NCBI RefSeq assembly: GCF_001544755.2
Contig: NZ_FCOF02000016.1
Coordinates: forward strand, 88,223 to 152,222
DNA: 64,000 nucleotides
Direction: 5' to 3'
From: Caballeronia catudaia
GTDB lineage: Bacteria; Pseudomonadota; Gammaproteobacteria; Burkholderiales; Burkholderiaceae
The notes beneath the pieces are model-generated. The model did no database searches and was not told the origin of the DNA. It saw nothing but the letters and a program-made list of their open reading frames with translations. The first letter of the stretch is position 1; every line of letters starts with the position of its first letter. Shown here piece after piece: positions 43,489 through 52,087 of the stretch. Both the position numbers and the translations under genes were made by a program.

Positions 43489-44538
43489 TCATGATCCGCC
43501 GCCGATGTCCGCGTTCTTCACGCGCCGCGCCAGCAGTGCATCGAGCGTCTCGTCCGCTTCGCGCATCAGACGCTCGACGACTTCACCCGCCGACATCCGC
43601 TCGTTCACGAGCGCGGACGATTCCCCGGCGAACAGCGCCATCTTCTCCAGGTCGCCGGTCGTCGAGCGCAGCGGAGAGATCGTGCTGTACTTGTCGACCG
43701 GTCCCCATTCGTCGTGCGCGATGACCTCTCGCGGCAGCGCATACGGATCGTTGCCGAACAGATGAGCGCTCGCCGCATCCGTCACGCTGTTCGCGAGCAC
43801 GCGCACCGGCGAGCCGGCGGGCCAGTTGATCGCGTAGATATCGGTGTGGACCGTGTCGCCCGCGCGTGCGTCGATCACGCGTTGCTTGTGATAGTCGTGG
43901 GCATAGGATTCGTGCGTCGTCAGAAAGACCGTGCCGCAATGGATGCCGCTCGCACCCAGCGCGAGCGCGGCGACGAGGCCCGCGCCCGTCGCGATGCCGC
44001 CGGACGCCGCCACCGGCACGCGCAAGTGCGCCGCGATCTCAGGCAGCAGCGTCATGATGCCGGTCGAGCCGCGCACGTGCCCGCCTGCCTCGACGCCTTG
44101 CGCGATGATCACGTCCGCGCCCGCTTTTTCCGCGCGCAACGCATCTTCGAGCGAGCCGACCTGATACAGCACGAGCGCGCCGCTGTCTTTCACGCGCGCG
44201 ACGATATCGGGGACCACGTCCCAGAAGAAGCACATCGCGGGCACGCGCAGTTCGAGGCATGCGTCGAGTTCGGCGGCGAGCAGCTCGGGCTTCGTGCGCG
44301 CCGGAATCAGATTGACGCCGAATGGCCGGTCCGTCGCGGCGCACACCGCGGCGACTTCGCTCGCGATCGTCTCCGGCGATTCGCGCACCATGCCGAGCAG
44401 GCCGAAGCCGCCCGCATTCGACACCGCCGATGCGAGTTCGGCACGCGCGGGCCCGCCCATGCCCGCGGAGAGGATCGGATAGCGGCAACCGAGCACACGG
44501 GTCAGTTCGGTATCGAATGGCGCAGCGTTCGCGATCAT
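43489..44538 (-). CDS. Nitronate monooxygenase family protein (2-nitropropane dioxygenase-like)
   Basis: A 349-residue TIM-barrel flavoprotein. It starts LTRVLGCRYPILSAGMGG and contains FGVNLI, VIIAQGVEAGGHVRG and VPVAASGGIATGAGLVAALALGASGIHCGTVFLTTHES, the FMN-phosphate-binding block of the family. Members oxidise alkyl nitronates, including the toxin propionate 3-nitronate, or act as enoyl-type reductases. GAGG precedes ATG 44538. It is not clearly linked to a neighbour; the upstream gene on the same strand is a small SRPBCC protein 88 nt away. The precise substrate is unverified. Confidence 0.9.
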   Translation of the reverse strand: MIANAAPFDTELTRVLGCRYPILSAGMGGPARAELASAVSNAGGFGLLGMVRESPETIASEVAAVCAATDRPFGVNLIPARTKPELLAAELDACLELRVPAMCFFWDVVPDIVARVKDSGALVLYQVGSLEDALRAEKAGADVIIAQGVEAGGHVRGSTGIMTLLPEIAAHLRVPVAASGGIATGAGLVAALALGASGIHCGTVFLTTHESYAHDYHKQRVIDARAGDTVHTDIYAINWPAGSPVRVLANSVTDAASAHLFGNDPYALPREVIAHDEWGPVDKYSTISPLRSTTGDLEKMALFAGESSALVNERMSAGEVVERLMREADETLDALLARRVKNADIGGGS

Positions 44539-44626
44539 GTCGGCCTCGCGCGATTGAATGGTCCGCTTGCAAGTGGCGGACCTTCGAAAAGCCTAGACGC
44601 GCCGCGCCGTGCTTTCAAGCGCTAAG

Positions 44627-45022
44627 TCAGGGCTTCGCGTAGCGCGCGGCGAGTGAGGCGAGGTCGCGGCGGACCCAGTCGGCATCGGCGGCGAATGTGT
44701 CATCCGACATGCCGGGTTGACGGAACAGCGTGAGCGCCACCTCCGCGCCCGCGCCGTTCTGATAGATACGCAACGGAACGTAGACTTCATCGCCGTTCGG
44801 CAGGCAGACGCGATGATCCATGATGCCGAACGCATTGTGCCCCGTGAAGCGGATGATCACGTCGCCCGCGGGGCCGCGGGCGCGCCAGTGATCGACCCGG
44901 TCTTCGAGCGCCGAATGCGCGAGCCCCGACGCCCACGTCGGGAAGACTTCCGGACGCCAGACGGCGTCGTAGAGCTCGCGCCAGTCGCGATCGATCGTCA
45001 CGGTGAGGGTCCGCGTTTCCAT
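44627..45022 (-). CDS. SRPBCC-superfamily protein
   Basis: About 131 residues with the SRPBCC/START-like outline: RTLTVTIDRDWRELYDAVWRPEVFPTWASG at the start, then WRARGPAGDVIIRFTGHNAFGIMDHRV and a C-terminal helix (TFAADADWVRRDLASLAARY). No enzyme motif is recognised. ATG 45022 and GTG 45028 are both possible starts, neither with a good ribosome binding site; both lie within 13 nt of the stop of the KfrA-like gene, so translation may be coupled to it. Function is unknown. Confidence 0.8.
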   Translation of the reverse strand: METRTLTVTIDRDWRELYDAVWRPEVFPTWASGLAHSALEDRVDHWRARGPAGDVIIRFTGHNAFGIMDHRVCLPNGDEVYVPLRIYQNGAGAEVALTLFRQPGMSDDTFAADADWVRRDLASLAARYAKP

Positions 45023-45035
45023 CGTCACATGAGCG

Positions 45036-46820
45036 TCATGATTCGATCTTCGACATCACCGCCGTGGCCGGATCGTAGCGATAGCCCTTTTGCGCGAGCT
45101 GTTGCGCCATCTTGTCGCCGATCAGCTTTTGCTGCGCCTCGCGAAGCACGAGTTCGTGATCCGGCTTCAAGCGCTCCAGTTCGACCGCGAGCCTGCGCAT
45201 CAGCGCGACTTCGCCGGTGCTGCGGGCATCGATGAAGAGGATCTTCTCGTTGGCCACGTCGAGGCGCTGGCGCAAATCCTTCGCGTAGGTCACCCATTGC
45301 TCGGCGTTGGCGCGAAGGTCGTCGTACGCCTTCGAATGCGCGTTCGCCTGCGCCGAAATCTGGCGCTGCAACGAAGCGAGCTCGGACTCGTCGCCCTGCT
45401 CCTTCTCGACGAAACGCTTCGCGAGATCGGTCGCGTTTTTCTCCGCGGACTCGGCGCGTTCGCGCAATGCGTTGACATCGTTCGACACGCGCGCGAGCTC
45501 GGCGCCCTGCTCGGCTTTTTCTTCCATCAACAGGCTGATGCGCTTGCGGGCCTCGTCAAGCTCGCCGCTCACGCGGTTCACGTGATCGCGCTGTGCGGCG
45601 AGTTCCGCGTTGCGCGCGGCCGTGCTGTCACGCTCGCTGGCGAGCGCGCCGCGCGCCTCGTTCAACTCGGCTTCGAGTGCGGCCGCGCGGGAGAGGCTGT
45701 CGTTCAGCTGCGCCTCGATGGCTTGCGCGCGCGACTGCGACGCGTTCACATCCTGCGACAGGCGTTCGGCTTCAGCCGATTTCTCCTGCGATGCGAGGCT
45801 CAGCGCTTCGTGCTCCTGCCGCGCCCGGTCGCGCTCTTCGGTGATACGCGCGAGCGCTTCGTCCTTGTCCGACATCAGCGCGTGCAGTTCCGCATGATCC
45901 TGACGCGAACGATCACGCTCCTCGGCGATGCGCGCCAGCTCTTCGTCCCGGCCCGTGAGCGACGTCTTCACTTGCTCGTGCTGCTGCAACGCCTGATCGC
46001 GCTCCGCGGCGATGCGCGCAATCTCTTGGTCCTTGCCCGCGAGCGCCGCACGCAACTGATCGTGCTGCCGCCGCGCCTCGTCGCGCTCGCTGCCGATATG
46101 CGCGAGTTCCTCGTCCTTGCCCGACACCAGCGCGCGCGCTTCGTCGTGCGCCTGCCGCAGCGCGTCGCGCTCCTGGGCAATGCGCGCGATCTCTTCGTCC
46201 TTGCCCGCAAGCGCCGCGTTCAGTGCTTCCTTCGCGGTCCGCTCTTCGTCGAGCGACGCCTTCAGCGCTTCCCGTTCCGATTGCTCCATCGACGCACGCT
46301 GCGCCGCTTCCTCGACGCGCGCCTCGGCGGTCTGCGCGCGCCCCGTGGCCGCCGCGACCTCTTCGCGCAAGCGCGCGACCGAGTCTTCCGACGCACGCAA
46401 CGCGCTCAGCATTTCCGTCATTTGCTGGCGGTTGCGCGCGGATTCGTCGCCGCTCTTCTCGAACTCGGCGAGCGCCTCGTCGCGTTCGGCGAGCGCGATC
46501 GAAAGCCGCTGGCTCACGGAGGAAAGGCGCTGGCCGGACAGCCGTTCGGTTTCGTCGCGCGACACGGTCCAGAGCCGGCGCGCCACGTTCACGAGCGTCT
46601 CGGCAAGGTCGTCGGGAAGTCCGGTCGACGGCTGATGCGCCGGCATGTCCGGTTGACGCGCGTCACGCCATCGCTGCAGACCGGCAGCAATGGCGACGAT
46701 CGAACCGCTTTTCGCCTCGGTCCAAACGGACACGGGGGAAACCTTGCGGCCTTCTTCGGACAGGCGATCGGCGATCGATGCGATCTGTTCGTCGGTGATG
46801 TTATCTACGTCTGTGGGCAT
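45036..46820 (-). CDS. KfrA-like DNA-binding protein with long repeat-built coiled coil
   Basis: A 594-residue protein. The first ~110 residues match the KfrA N-terminal DNA-binding domain (ITDEQIASIADRLSEEGRKVSPVSVW, then LVNVARRLWTVS). The rest is almost entirely alpha-helical coiled coil. It includes five consecutive 28-residue repeats (residues 202-341) with consensus AxLxGKDEELARIxEERDxxRQxHEx. The C-terminus holds LFIDARSTGEVALMRRLAVELERLKPDHE and a globular end. KfrA proteins were first seen in plasmid partition and regulation, but chromosomal versions occur. ATG 46820 follows GAGGCG. The SRPBCC gene directly follows. Confidence 0.88.
   Translation of the reverse strand: MPTDVDNITDEQIASIADRLSEEGRKVSPVSVWTEAKSGSIVAIAAGLQRWRDARQPDMPAHQPSTGLPDDLAETLVNVARRLWTVSRDETERLSGQRLSSVSQRLSIALAERDEALAEFEKSGDESARNRQQMTEMLSALRASEDSVARLREEVAAATGRAQTAEARVEEAAQRASMEQSEREALKASLDEERTAKEALNAALAGKDEEIARIAQERDALRQAHDEARALVSGKDEELAHIGSERDEARRQHDQLRAALAGKDQEIARIAAERDQALQQHEQVKTSLTGRDEELARIAEERDRSRQDHAELHALMSDKDEALARITEERDRARQEHEALSLASQEKSAEAERLSQDVNASQSRAQAIEAQLNDSLSRAAALEAELNEARGALASERDSTAARNAELAAQRDHVNRVSGELDEARKRISLLMEEKAEQGAELARVSNDVNALRERAESAEKNATDLAKRFVEKEQGDESELASLQRQISAQANAHSKAYDDLRANAEQWVTYAKDLRQRLDVANEKILFIDARSTGEVALMRRLAVELERLKPDHELVLREAQQKLIGDKMAQQLAQKGYRYDPATAVMSKIES
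45798..46217 (-). repeat. Five 84-bp tandem coding repeats (28-residue coiled-coil units)
   Basis: The encoded protein repeats exactly every 28 residues, four heptads, five times in a row. The first unit begins AALAGKDEEIARIAQERD and the last begins ALMSDKDEALARITEERD. Each unit keeps the core (G/D)(K/R)DxE(I/L)A(R/H)I and ERD. At the DNA level this is a 420-bp diverged tandem array, which can recombine to change rod length. Confidence 0.85.
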
Positions 46821-47035
46821 AAGCGCCTCGAAAATCAGTGGCGTCGCACTCAATAGAACTGCGATACGTTGTTACATTCTGTGGAATCCGCGCGTGGCGG
46901 AAAGGAATGATACCGATTTTCGCCGCTTCTATAAGGGGCGGCGCGTCACGTGACGTCAAAACAGGGTATTTCGCAGCGGGAAGTGTATCGCCTGCACGAT
47001 AATCGAGACCCGCCGCGTGATTCCAAAAAGCGCAT

Positions 47036-47066
47036 CGAGCCCGGATGGATGATCCGTCCGGGCTCG
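47036..47066 (-). terminator. Rho-independent terminator of the DUF4148 gene
   Basis: CGAGCCCGGA at 47036-47045 pairs with TCCGGGCTCG at 47057-47066 (10 bp, 11-nt loop). On the minus strand the hairpin lies 21 nt after the DUF4148 stop and is followed by GCGCTTTTTGG, a five-T run within 10 nt. Confidence 0.8.
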
Positions 47067-47087
47067 AAGACTCGCGCAGCCGCACGC

Positions 47088-47396
47088 TTACGGTTTCGCG
47101 AAAACCGGGCCGAGGCCGATGACGGTCGATTCCGCCGAACGCGCGCCGGACGCATAGCCGCCGCTCACCGACGCGCCGTAAGCCGTCAGGCCCTTGGCCG
47201 CATCGACGCGCGCCTGCGCCGCCTGAATATTTTGCGGATACTGCGTCTGGTCGCTTGCGGGGTTGTAGCCCGCCTTTTGCAATTCGACGAGTTGCGCGCG
47301 CACGTCCGCACGGGTAATCGGCTGGTTCGACTGTGCGAACGAGAAAGCCGGAAGCGCGACAGCGGCAGCGACGATCAGCGATTGAATGACTTTCAT
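47088..47396 (-). CDS. DUF4148 secreted protein (second copy)
   Basis: A 102-residue precursor: a Sec signal peptide ending in ALPAFSFA, then QPITRADVRAQLVELQKAGYNP and a YPQNIQAAQARVDAA helix. This is the same domain organisation as the gene at 40091. The tail is Gly/Ser-rich and lacks Cys. GGAGG precedes ATG 47396 and a clear terminator follows, so it is a single-gene unit. It is divergent from the LysR gene at 47664. Function is unknown; likely a periplasmic protein. Confidence 0.9.
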   Translation of the reverse strand: MKVIQSLIVAAAVALPAFSFAQSNQPITRADVRAQLVELQKAGYNPASDQTQYPQNIQAAQARVDAAKGLTAYGASVSGGYASGARSAESTVIGLGPVFAKP

Positions 47397-47663
47397 GATT
47401 GACCTCCAGAGTTTGTGATGGAAGGCCCGCTTGCCGGTCCGCCGTGTGTTTCGGATCGTTCGGGCTTGGAGGTATTAGAACGGCGCGACGTATCCGGCTT
47501 ATATCGATAATGAATCGACGTGTGTCCGCGAAAGACGCGGATACAGTGCGATACAAACCGCCTCGACGACGCCGGGCGCGGTCTACAATCGACGTCGCCA
47601 TATCGCGCGGCGCAATAATCGCTCAATCATCGCCGGTGTCGAAAAGATGAAGGGAGGAGACCC

Positions 47664-48569
47664 ATGCACACCCCGCGTCCGTCGCTGAACGCCCTGCGCG
47701 CGTTCGAAGCCGTGGCGCGTCTGCGCAGCATGACGCTCGCCGCGCAGGAACTAAGCGTCACGCACGGCGCGATCAGCCGGCAGGTGAAGGCGCTGGAGGA
47801 CACGCTCGGCCTCACGCTGCTCGTGCGCTCGGCGCAGTCGTCCGATCCGACGCCCGAAGGCAAGCGCCTCGCCGAAGGCCTCACGACCGCGTTCGGTCTC
47901 ATTGATGCGAGTATCGAGCAACTGAAGCCCGAGCCGCTCACGCTGTCGTGCTCCGCGACCATCATGATGAACTGGCTGATTCCGCGCATCGCGGGGTTTC
48001 ATCGGCGCTATCCGCAGACCGAGCTCAAGTTCAACATGAACTACGACCAGATCGATTTCGTGCGCGACAAGATCAGCGTCGCGATTCGCGCGAACACGAT
48101 CGAGCCGCCGAAGGACGCGATCACGCGCAAGCTCATCGACGAATGGATCGGGCCGGTCTGCTCGCCCGTGTATGCGCAGTCGATCCGGCTCGCCGCGCCC
48201 GCCGGTCTCGCGCGCGCGAAACTGCTGTCCACGCGCACGCGTCCCGAGGCATGGGAAGACTGGTATCGCGCGACGAACCTCGCGCCCGTGTCAGGCGCAA
48301 GCGCGGACGTCTACGACCATTTCTATCTGCTGATCCAGGCGGCCGTGTGCGGGCTCGGCGTCGCGCTCGTGCCGCAAATGCTCGTCATGAACGATCTCGT
48401 GTCCGGCAAGCTCGTCGCGCCGTTCGGCTTCGCGCCGGGGCCGCGCGAGCTCGTGCTATGGGTCGCGCCGCATCTGCGCGCCCATGCCGATGTCGCGCAG
48501 CTCGAACGCTGGCTGATCGAAGAGATGAGCGAAAGCCTGAAGGAAATGACGGCGTTTCTGGAGGCGTGA
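47664..48569 (+). CDS. LysR-family regulator (GcvA-like) of the sugar-acid cluster
   Basis: A 301-residue LysR protein of the GcvA/AmpR type: PSLNALRAFEAVARLRSMTLAAQELSVTHGAISRQVKALED forms the helix-turn-helix, and the effector domain contains IMMNWLIPRIAGFHRRYP. GGGAGGAGA precedes ATG 47664. It lies next to, and converges on, the four-carbon acid sugar kinase gene with a 7-nt gap, so it is the probable regulator of the apionate-type operon, though LysR genes are more often divergent from their targets. The inducer would be a sugar acid (inference). Confidence 0.9.
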   Translation: MHTPRPSLNALRAFEAVARLRSMTLAAQELSVTHGAISRQVKALEDTLGLTLLVRSAQSSDPTPEGKRLAEGLTTAFGLIDASIEQLKPEPLTLSCSATIMMNWLIPRIAGFHRRYPQTELKFNMNYDQIDFVRDKISVAIRANTIEPPKDAITRKLIDEWIGPVCSPVYAQSIRLAAPAGLARAKLLSTRTRPEAWEDWYRATNLAPVSGASADVYDHFYLLIQAAVCGLGVALVPQMLVMNDLVSGKLVAPFGFAPGPRELVLWVAPHLRAHADVAQLERWLIEEMSESLKEMTAFLEA

Positions 48570-48576
48570 GACGCGC

Positions 48577-49941
48577 TCAGGCCACGCCGTCGCGCACGCT
48601 CCCGAAGAACGACACGCCGCCGATCTGGCCGCCTTTCAGCACGATTTCGAGGCCGTCGCGGGCGGGATCGTCGGACCATGCGCGGCACAGCGGCGCGCCC
48701 GGCGCCATGCCCGCCGCGACGCTCAGCGCCGTGATGCCGAGCTTGCCCGCGACTTCGCCCGAACTGTCGCCGCCCGCCACGACGACGCGGCGCAACGGCG
48801 TGCGATCGAGCAGCCGGCGCATCACCTCGGCGAGCGTTTCGCCGACGCGGCGCGCGGCATCGGCACGGCTCAGCGCGGCTTCTGTGGCGATATCGTCGAA
48901 GGCGAGCACGGCGGGATCGTCGGGGCCTTCGGCGCTGAATATCAGCGGGCTTCGGCCGTCGCGCACGGCTTGCCCCGCGATGCCGACGACGCGCTCGATC
49001 TCGGCTTCGCGCGATGGCGCATCGAGGGCGCGGCGCAGGTCCAGACGCTCGACGCAAAAGCCGTTGTCGCGCGCCCAGCGGATCTGTCCCGCGGTCACCG
49101 GCGAACAGCTTCCGCTGACGGCCGCGATCACATCGACCGCATTCGCGACGGGCAGACCGGGTGTCTGCGGCACGAGCCCGCACGCGCGCCAGTGCGCGGC
49201 GAGCGCATATTGCAATCCCGACGACGATGCGGTGAACACGCCCTCGCCACGCGCTTCCCAGACGAGCTTGCCGGCGGCGGCGAGCGTTTCTTCGTCGAGG
49301 ACGTCGATCAGAACCACGGGCGTGTCTTTTCGCATCAACGCGTTCAGGCGTTCATGCGCCTGATCCGAACGAAGCTGCACGAAGTCGATGAGCCCGATCT
49401 CGCGCCGGGTCTGACGCGCCAGATGCACGCGCAGGTCCGCTTCGTCCATCGGCGTGACGGGATGGCGCGACATCGTCGGATGACGGTCCAGCCGATAGCC
49501 TTCTCCCTCCACCGCCGCGAACAGATTGCCGAACGCCTGATAGCGCTTCAGGCGCGGCGCGCCGACGATCATCGGCGACCACGCGCCGCGCATGTGCGTC
49601 ACGCCGATATCGGTCGCGCGTCCGATCGAACCCGTCTGCGGCGATGAATCGAAAGTCGAGCAAACCTTGTATTGCAGGATCGGCGCGCCCAGTGCGGCGA
49701 GATTCGCGAAGGCGCGCGGCAACTCGTCGTCCATCCATTGCGGACTGCGCCCGCGCGACGAGCCTGCGAGTCCCACGCAGCGCACGCCGGGAAAGCGCGC
49801 GAGCAACTCGGGCGTCGGGGCTTGCAGACAAAGCAGCGTCGGCACGCCGGCGGCCGTCATCGCTTCCATCGCGTCGGTCGAGCCTGTGAAATCGTCGCCG
49901 TAGTACGCGAGCAAAAGGCCGTCGGGCCATTGGGCGTTCAT
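48577..49941 (-). CDS. oiaK: Four-carbon acid sugar kinase family protein, probable 3-oxo-isoapionate kinase
   Basis: A 454-residue DUF1537 kinase. The N-terminal substrate domain includes LLAYYGDDFTGSTDAMEAM. The C-terminal nucleotide domain includes VVVAGGDSSGEVAGKLGITAL and IVLKGGQIGG. The family phosphorylates oxidised sugar acids. ATGA overlap with the RuBisCO-like gene and the adjacent ApnO-type oxidoreductase match the D-apionate pathway, in which 3-oxo-isoapionate is phosphorylated at O4. The name is a pathway-context call; kinases for threonate- or erythronate-derived acids belong to the same family. The gene is last in its operon. Confidence 0.78.
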   Translation of the reverse strand: MNAQWPDGLLLAYYGDDFTGSTDAMEAMTAAGVPTLLCLQAPTPELLARFPGVRCVGLAGSSRGRSPQWMDDELPRAFANLAALGAPILQYKVCSTFDSSPQTGSIGRATDIGVTHMRGAWSPMIVGAPRLKRYQAFGNLFAAVEGEGYRLDRHPTMSRHPVTPMDEADLRVHLARQTRREIGLIDFVQLRSDQAHERLNALMRKDTPVVLIDVLDEETLAAAGKLVWEARGEGVFTASSSGLQYALAAHWRACGLVPQTPGLPVANAVDVIAAVSGSCSPVTAGQIRWARDNGFCVERLDLRRALDAPSREAEIERVVGIAGQAVRDGRSPLIFSAEGPDDPAVLAFDDIATEAALSRADAARRVGETLAEVMRRLLDRTPLRRVVVAGGDSSGEVAGKLGITALSVAAGMAPGAPLCRAWSDDPARDGLEIVLKGGQIGGVSFFGSVRDGVA

Positions 49942-51182
49942 TTCCAGAACTCCAGCGCGGCCTTCAACGCGGGACTGCGTTCGGCATGACGCGCGAGCGG
50001 CACGCCTTCCATCGCCGCGACCCACGCCTCGCGCAGCGCCTCGACGCCCGCCGCCACGCCGCCCGGATGCCCGAAGATGCCGCCGCCCGCCGTGTGGATC
50101 AGGTCCGCGCAGCCGATCGCCGCATACGTGTCGGCGGCTTGCAGACCCGTCTGGCCGGAGCTGAAGACGGGCATCGCGGTCAGCGGCGCCGATTCCATCA
50201 CCGGCGAGAGCACCGCGCGCGCCGCCGCGATCACGCTTTCATCGGACTCGCTGAACTTGTTGCGCAAGCCGTTCACGTGCAGATGATCCGCGCCCGCGAG
50301 ACGCCACAACATCTGCCACGGCGCGTAGTCCCAGCCGAGCGCTTCGCTGCGCGTCAGGTAGCCCCAGCCGGCGCGATGCGCGTGAATCGGCAACTGGCTA
50401 TGCTTGCGCAACTCGTGCATGCCGACGAGCCCGATCGAATTGAGCACCGCCATCACGCAGGTGCCGCCCTGTTCGAGCACGAGATCGTGACGGCGCTTCA
50501 TCTGATCGAGGTCGCCCGTCACGTTGAACGCGACCATCACCTTCTTGCCGGTGCGCTCGGCGTGATCGTTCACGACGCGCATCACCGCGCGCACGCGTTC
50601 GTCGAACGGGCAATGCGAGCCGTCGGCCTGCAATTCGTCGTCCTTGATGAAGTCGATGCCGCCCGCCACCAGCGCCTTCACCTGCTCCGCGGTTTCGTGC
50701 GGCGACAATCCGACGCTCGGCTTGATGATCGTGCCGATGAGCGGCCCGTGCTGCACGCCCGACAGCTTGCGTGTGCCTTCGATGCCGAACGCGGGCCCCG
50801 GATACGCCTTCGCGAACGAATCGGGCAGGCGCAGGCCCGTGAGCCGCAAGCCCGACACCTGCCGCAATTCGAAGAGGTTGCCCGCGATCGTCGACATCAG
50901 ATTCGGCAGCGACGGCCCGAAGTTTTCGATCGGCCACGACAGTTCGAGCGTGCATTGCGTATAGCACTTCGACTCGGCGCCGCCCGCCAGGCTCGGCGCC
51001 TCGCTATGGTCCAGCACTTCGAGCCGCTCGACGCGCGCGCCCGAGCGCGCCTTGAGTTCGGGCGTCTCGTTGGGCAGCGCGATGAAGGTGCCGCTCGACT
51101 GCTCGCCCGCGATCGTTTCGGCGGCAGTGCGCGGGTCGACGCCGGTTTCGAGCCAGTAAGTGGCGTGGATGCGTTCGCTCAC
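49938..51182 (-). CDS. RuBisCO-like protein (form IV), probable 3-oxo-isoapionate-4-phosphate decarboxylase or transcarboxylase
   Basis: A 414-residue RuBisCO large-chain homologue. It contains GTIIKPSVGLSPHETA, the magnesium site FIKDDELQADG with the carbamylatable Lys, IHAHRAGWGY, NGLRNKFSE in place of the loop 6 GKLEGE, SSGQTGLQA and AGGGIFGHPGG. It is not a photosynthetic-type enzyme, because several RuBisCO active-site segments differ. In D-apionate pathways such proteins (OiaC or OiaX) act on the product of the kinase encoded downstream. The start is GTG 51182 behind TGAGGAA. The frame extends further upstream but only over the ApnO-type gene. Confidence 0.85.
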   Translation of the reverse strand: MSERIHATYWLETGVDPRTAAETIAGEQSSGTFIALPNETPELKARSGARVERLEVLDHSEAPSLAGGAESKCYTQCTLELSWPIENFGPSLPNLMSTIAGNLFELRQVSGLRLTGLRLPDSFAKAYPGPAFGIEGTRKLSGVQHGPLIGTIIKPSVGLSPHETAEQVKALVAGGIDFIKDDELQADGSHCPFDERVRAVMRVVNDHAERTGKKVMVAFNVTGDLDQMKRRHDLVLEQGGTCVMAVLNSIGLVGMHELRKHSQLPIHAHRAGWGYLTRSEALGWDYAPWQMLWRLAGADHLHVNGLRNKFSESDESVIAAARAVLSPVMESAPLTAMPVFSSGQTGLQAADTYAAIGCADLIHTAGGGIFGHPGGVAAGVEALREAWVAAMEGVPLARHAERSPALKAALEFWK

Positions 51183-51229
51183 AGTCAGTTCCTCACAAGT
51201 CGATTTCAATGATGCCGGTGCAATCGCGC

Positions 51230-52060
51230 TTACGTGATCCGCCGAATGCTTTCCGCGATCTCTTCGCGGTCGAACACGTTCTTCCAGTCGTCGCGCATGA
51301 GACGCGGCTTGCCGAACTCGATCGCCTTGTTGCAGGCATCGGAGAACGCGCCGGGAATCTCGTTGAAGATCACCGCGCCGAGAATGTTCATGTGGCCGAG
51401 CAGGAAATCGCGCGCGGCCTGTTCCGGCACGCCGCGCTTGATAGTCTCGTCCATTGCTTCGCGCATCACGTAGAGCAGCGTCGCGCAGATCGTTTCCGAC
51501 AAACCCGGTTCGAGGATCGCCATCTGATCGACGGTCAAACGATACGAGCGCAGGATCGGCGCATAGATCACCTTCGCGACGGCCTCGCCCAGATCGAACG
51601 CTCCCTCCGGCCCTTGCATCAGCGCGCTGACGATCGACTGCTTCGCATGCGCGCCGCCGAAGTGATCGTGCAGCGATTCTTCGTCGAGGTCGTAGTTGAA
51701 GATGATCGGATGGCACGGATGCGCGACGAAGTACGTCAGGTCCTTGCGGTCCGGAAGATGGCCCGCGAAGGGCGCGGCGGCATCGAGTGTCATGACCATC
51801 GTGCCGGGCGGCAGCTTCGGCGCGATCTCGTGCGACAGCTTGCCGATGAGCGTATCGGGCACGGCGAGGATGACGACATCGGCGCCGTCGAGCGCGGCAT
51901 CGGCGGACACGCATTCGATGCCCAGTTCGTCCTTCAGACGCTTCTGTCCGGCCGCGCCCGGCTCAACGTGCGCGACACGGTAGTCCGATTTCAGCAGATT
52001 GCTCGAGAGGCGCACGCCCATCTTGCCGCCCGCGCCGAACAACGCGATCTTTTCGTTCAT
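51230..52060 (-). CDS. apnO: Probable D-apionate oxidoisomerase (NAD-dependent, ApnO-type)
   Basis: A 276-residue oxidoreductase with an N-terminal Rossmann fold (IALFGAGGKMGVRL) and a helical phosphogluconate-dehydrogenase-like C-terminal domain. The middle includes TYFVAHPCHPIIFNYD, a motif I associate with the ApnO family. In that family, D-apionate is oxidised and isomerised to 3-oxo-isoapionate using NAD+. It sits 47 nt upstream of the RuBisCO-like gene and 27 nt downstream of the MFS gene. AAGGAA precedes ATG 52060. The specific substrate is inferred from gene company. Confidence 0.78.
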   Translation of the reverse strand: MNEKIALFGAGGKMGVRLSSNLLKSDYRVAHVEPGAAGQKRLKDELGIECVSADAALDGADVVILAVPDTLIGKLSHEIAPKLPPGTMVMTLDAAAPFAGHLPDRKDLTYFVAHPCHPIIFNYDLDEESLHDHFGGAHAKQSIVSALMQGPEGAFDLGEAVAKVIYAPILRSYRLTVDQMAILEPGLSETICATLLYVMREAMDETIKRGVPEQAARDFLLGHMNILGAVIFNEIPGAFSDACNKAIEFGKPRLMRDDWKNVFDREEIAESIRRIT

Positions 52061-52087
52061 TTCAGTATTCCTTTGTGAGGTGAATGT

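Noticed and set aside
45036..46820. Reading the KfrA-like gene as proof of a plasmid
   Set aside because: KfrA-type domains occur on chromosomes too, and no replication or transfer gene is visible in the window.
49938..51182. RuBisCO large subunit for carbon fixation
   Set aside because: The sequence is form IV: loop 6 is NGLRNKFSE, not GKLEGE, no small subunit or phosphoribulokinase is near, and the neighbours are sugar-acid genes.
51183..51914. Upstream extension of the RuBisCO-like frame by 244 codons
   Set aside because: The extension runs over the ApnO-type gene in another frame and ends at a GTG with a strong ribosome binding site, so it is not part of the protein.
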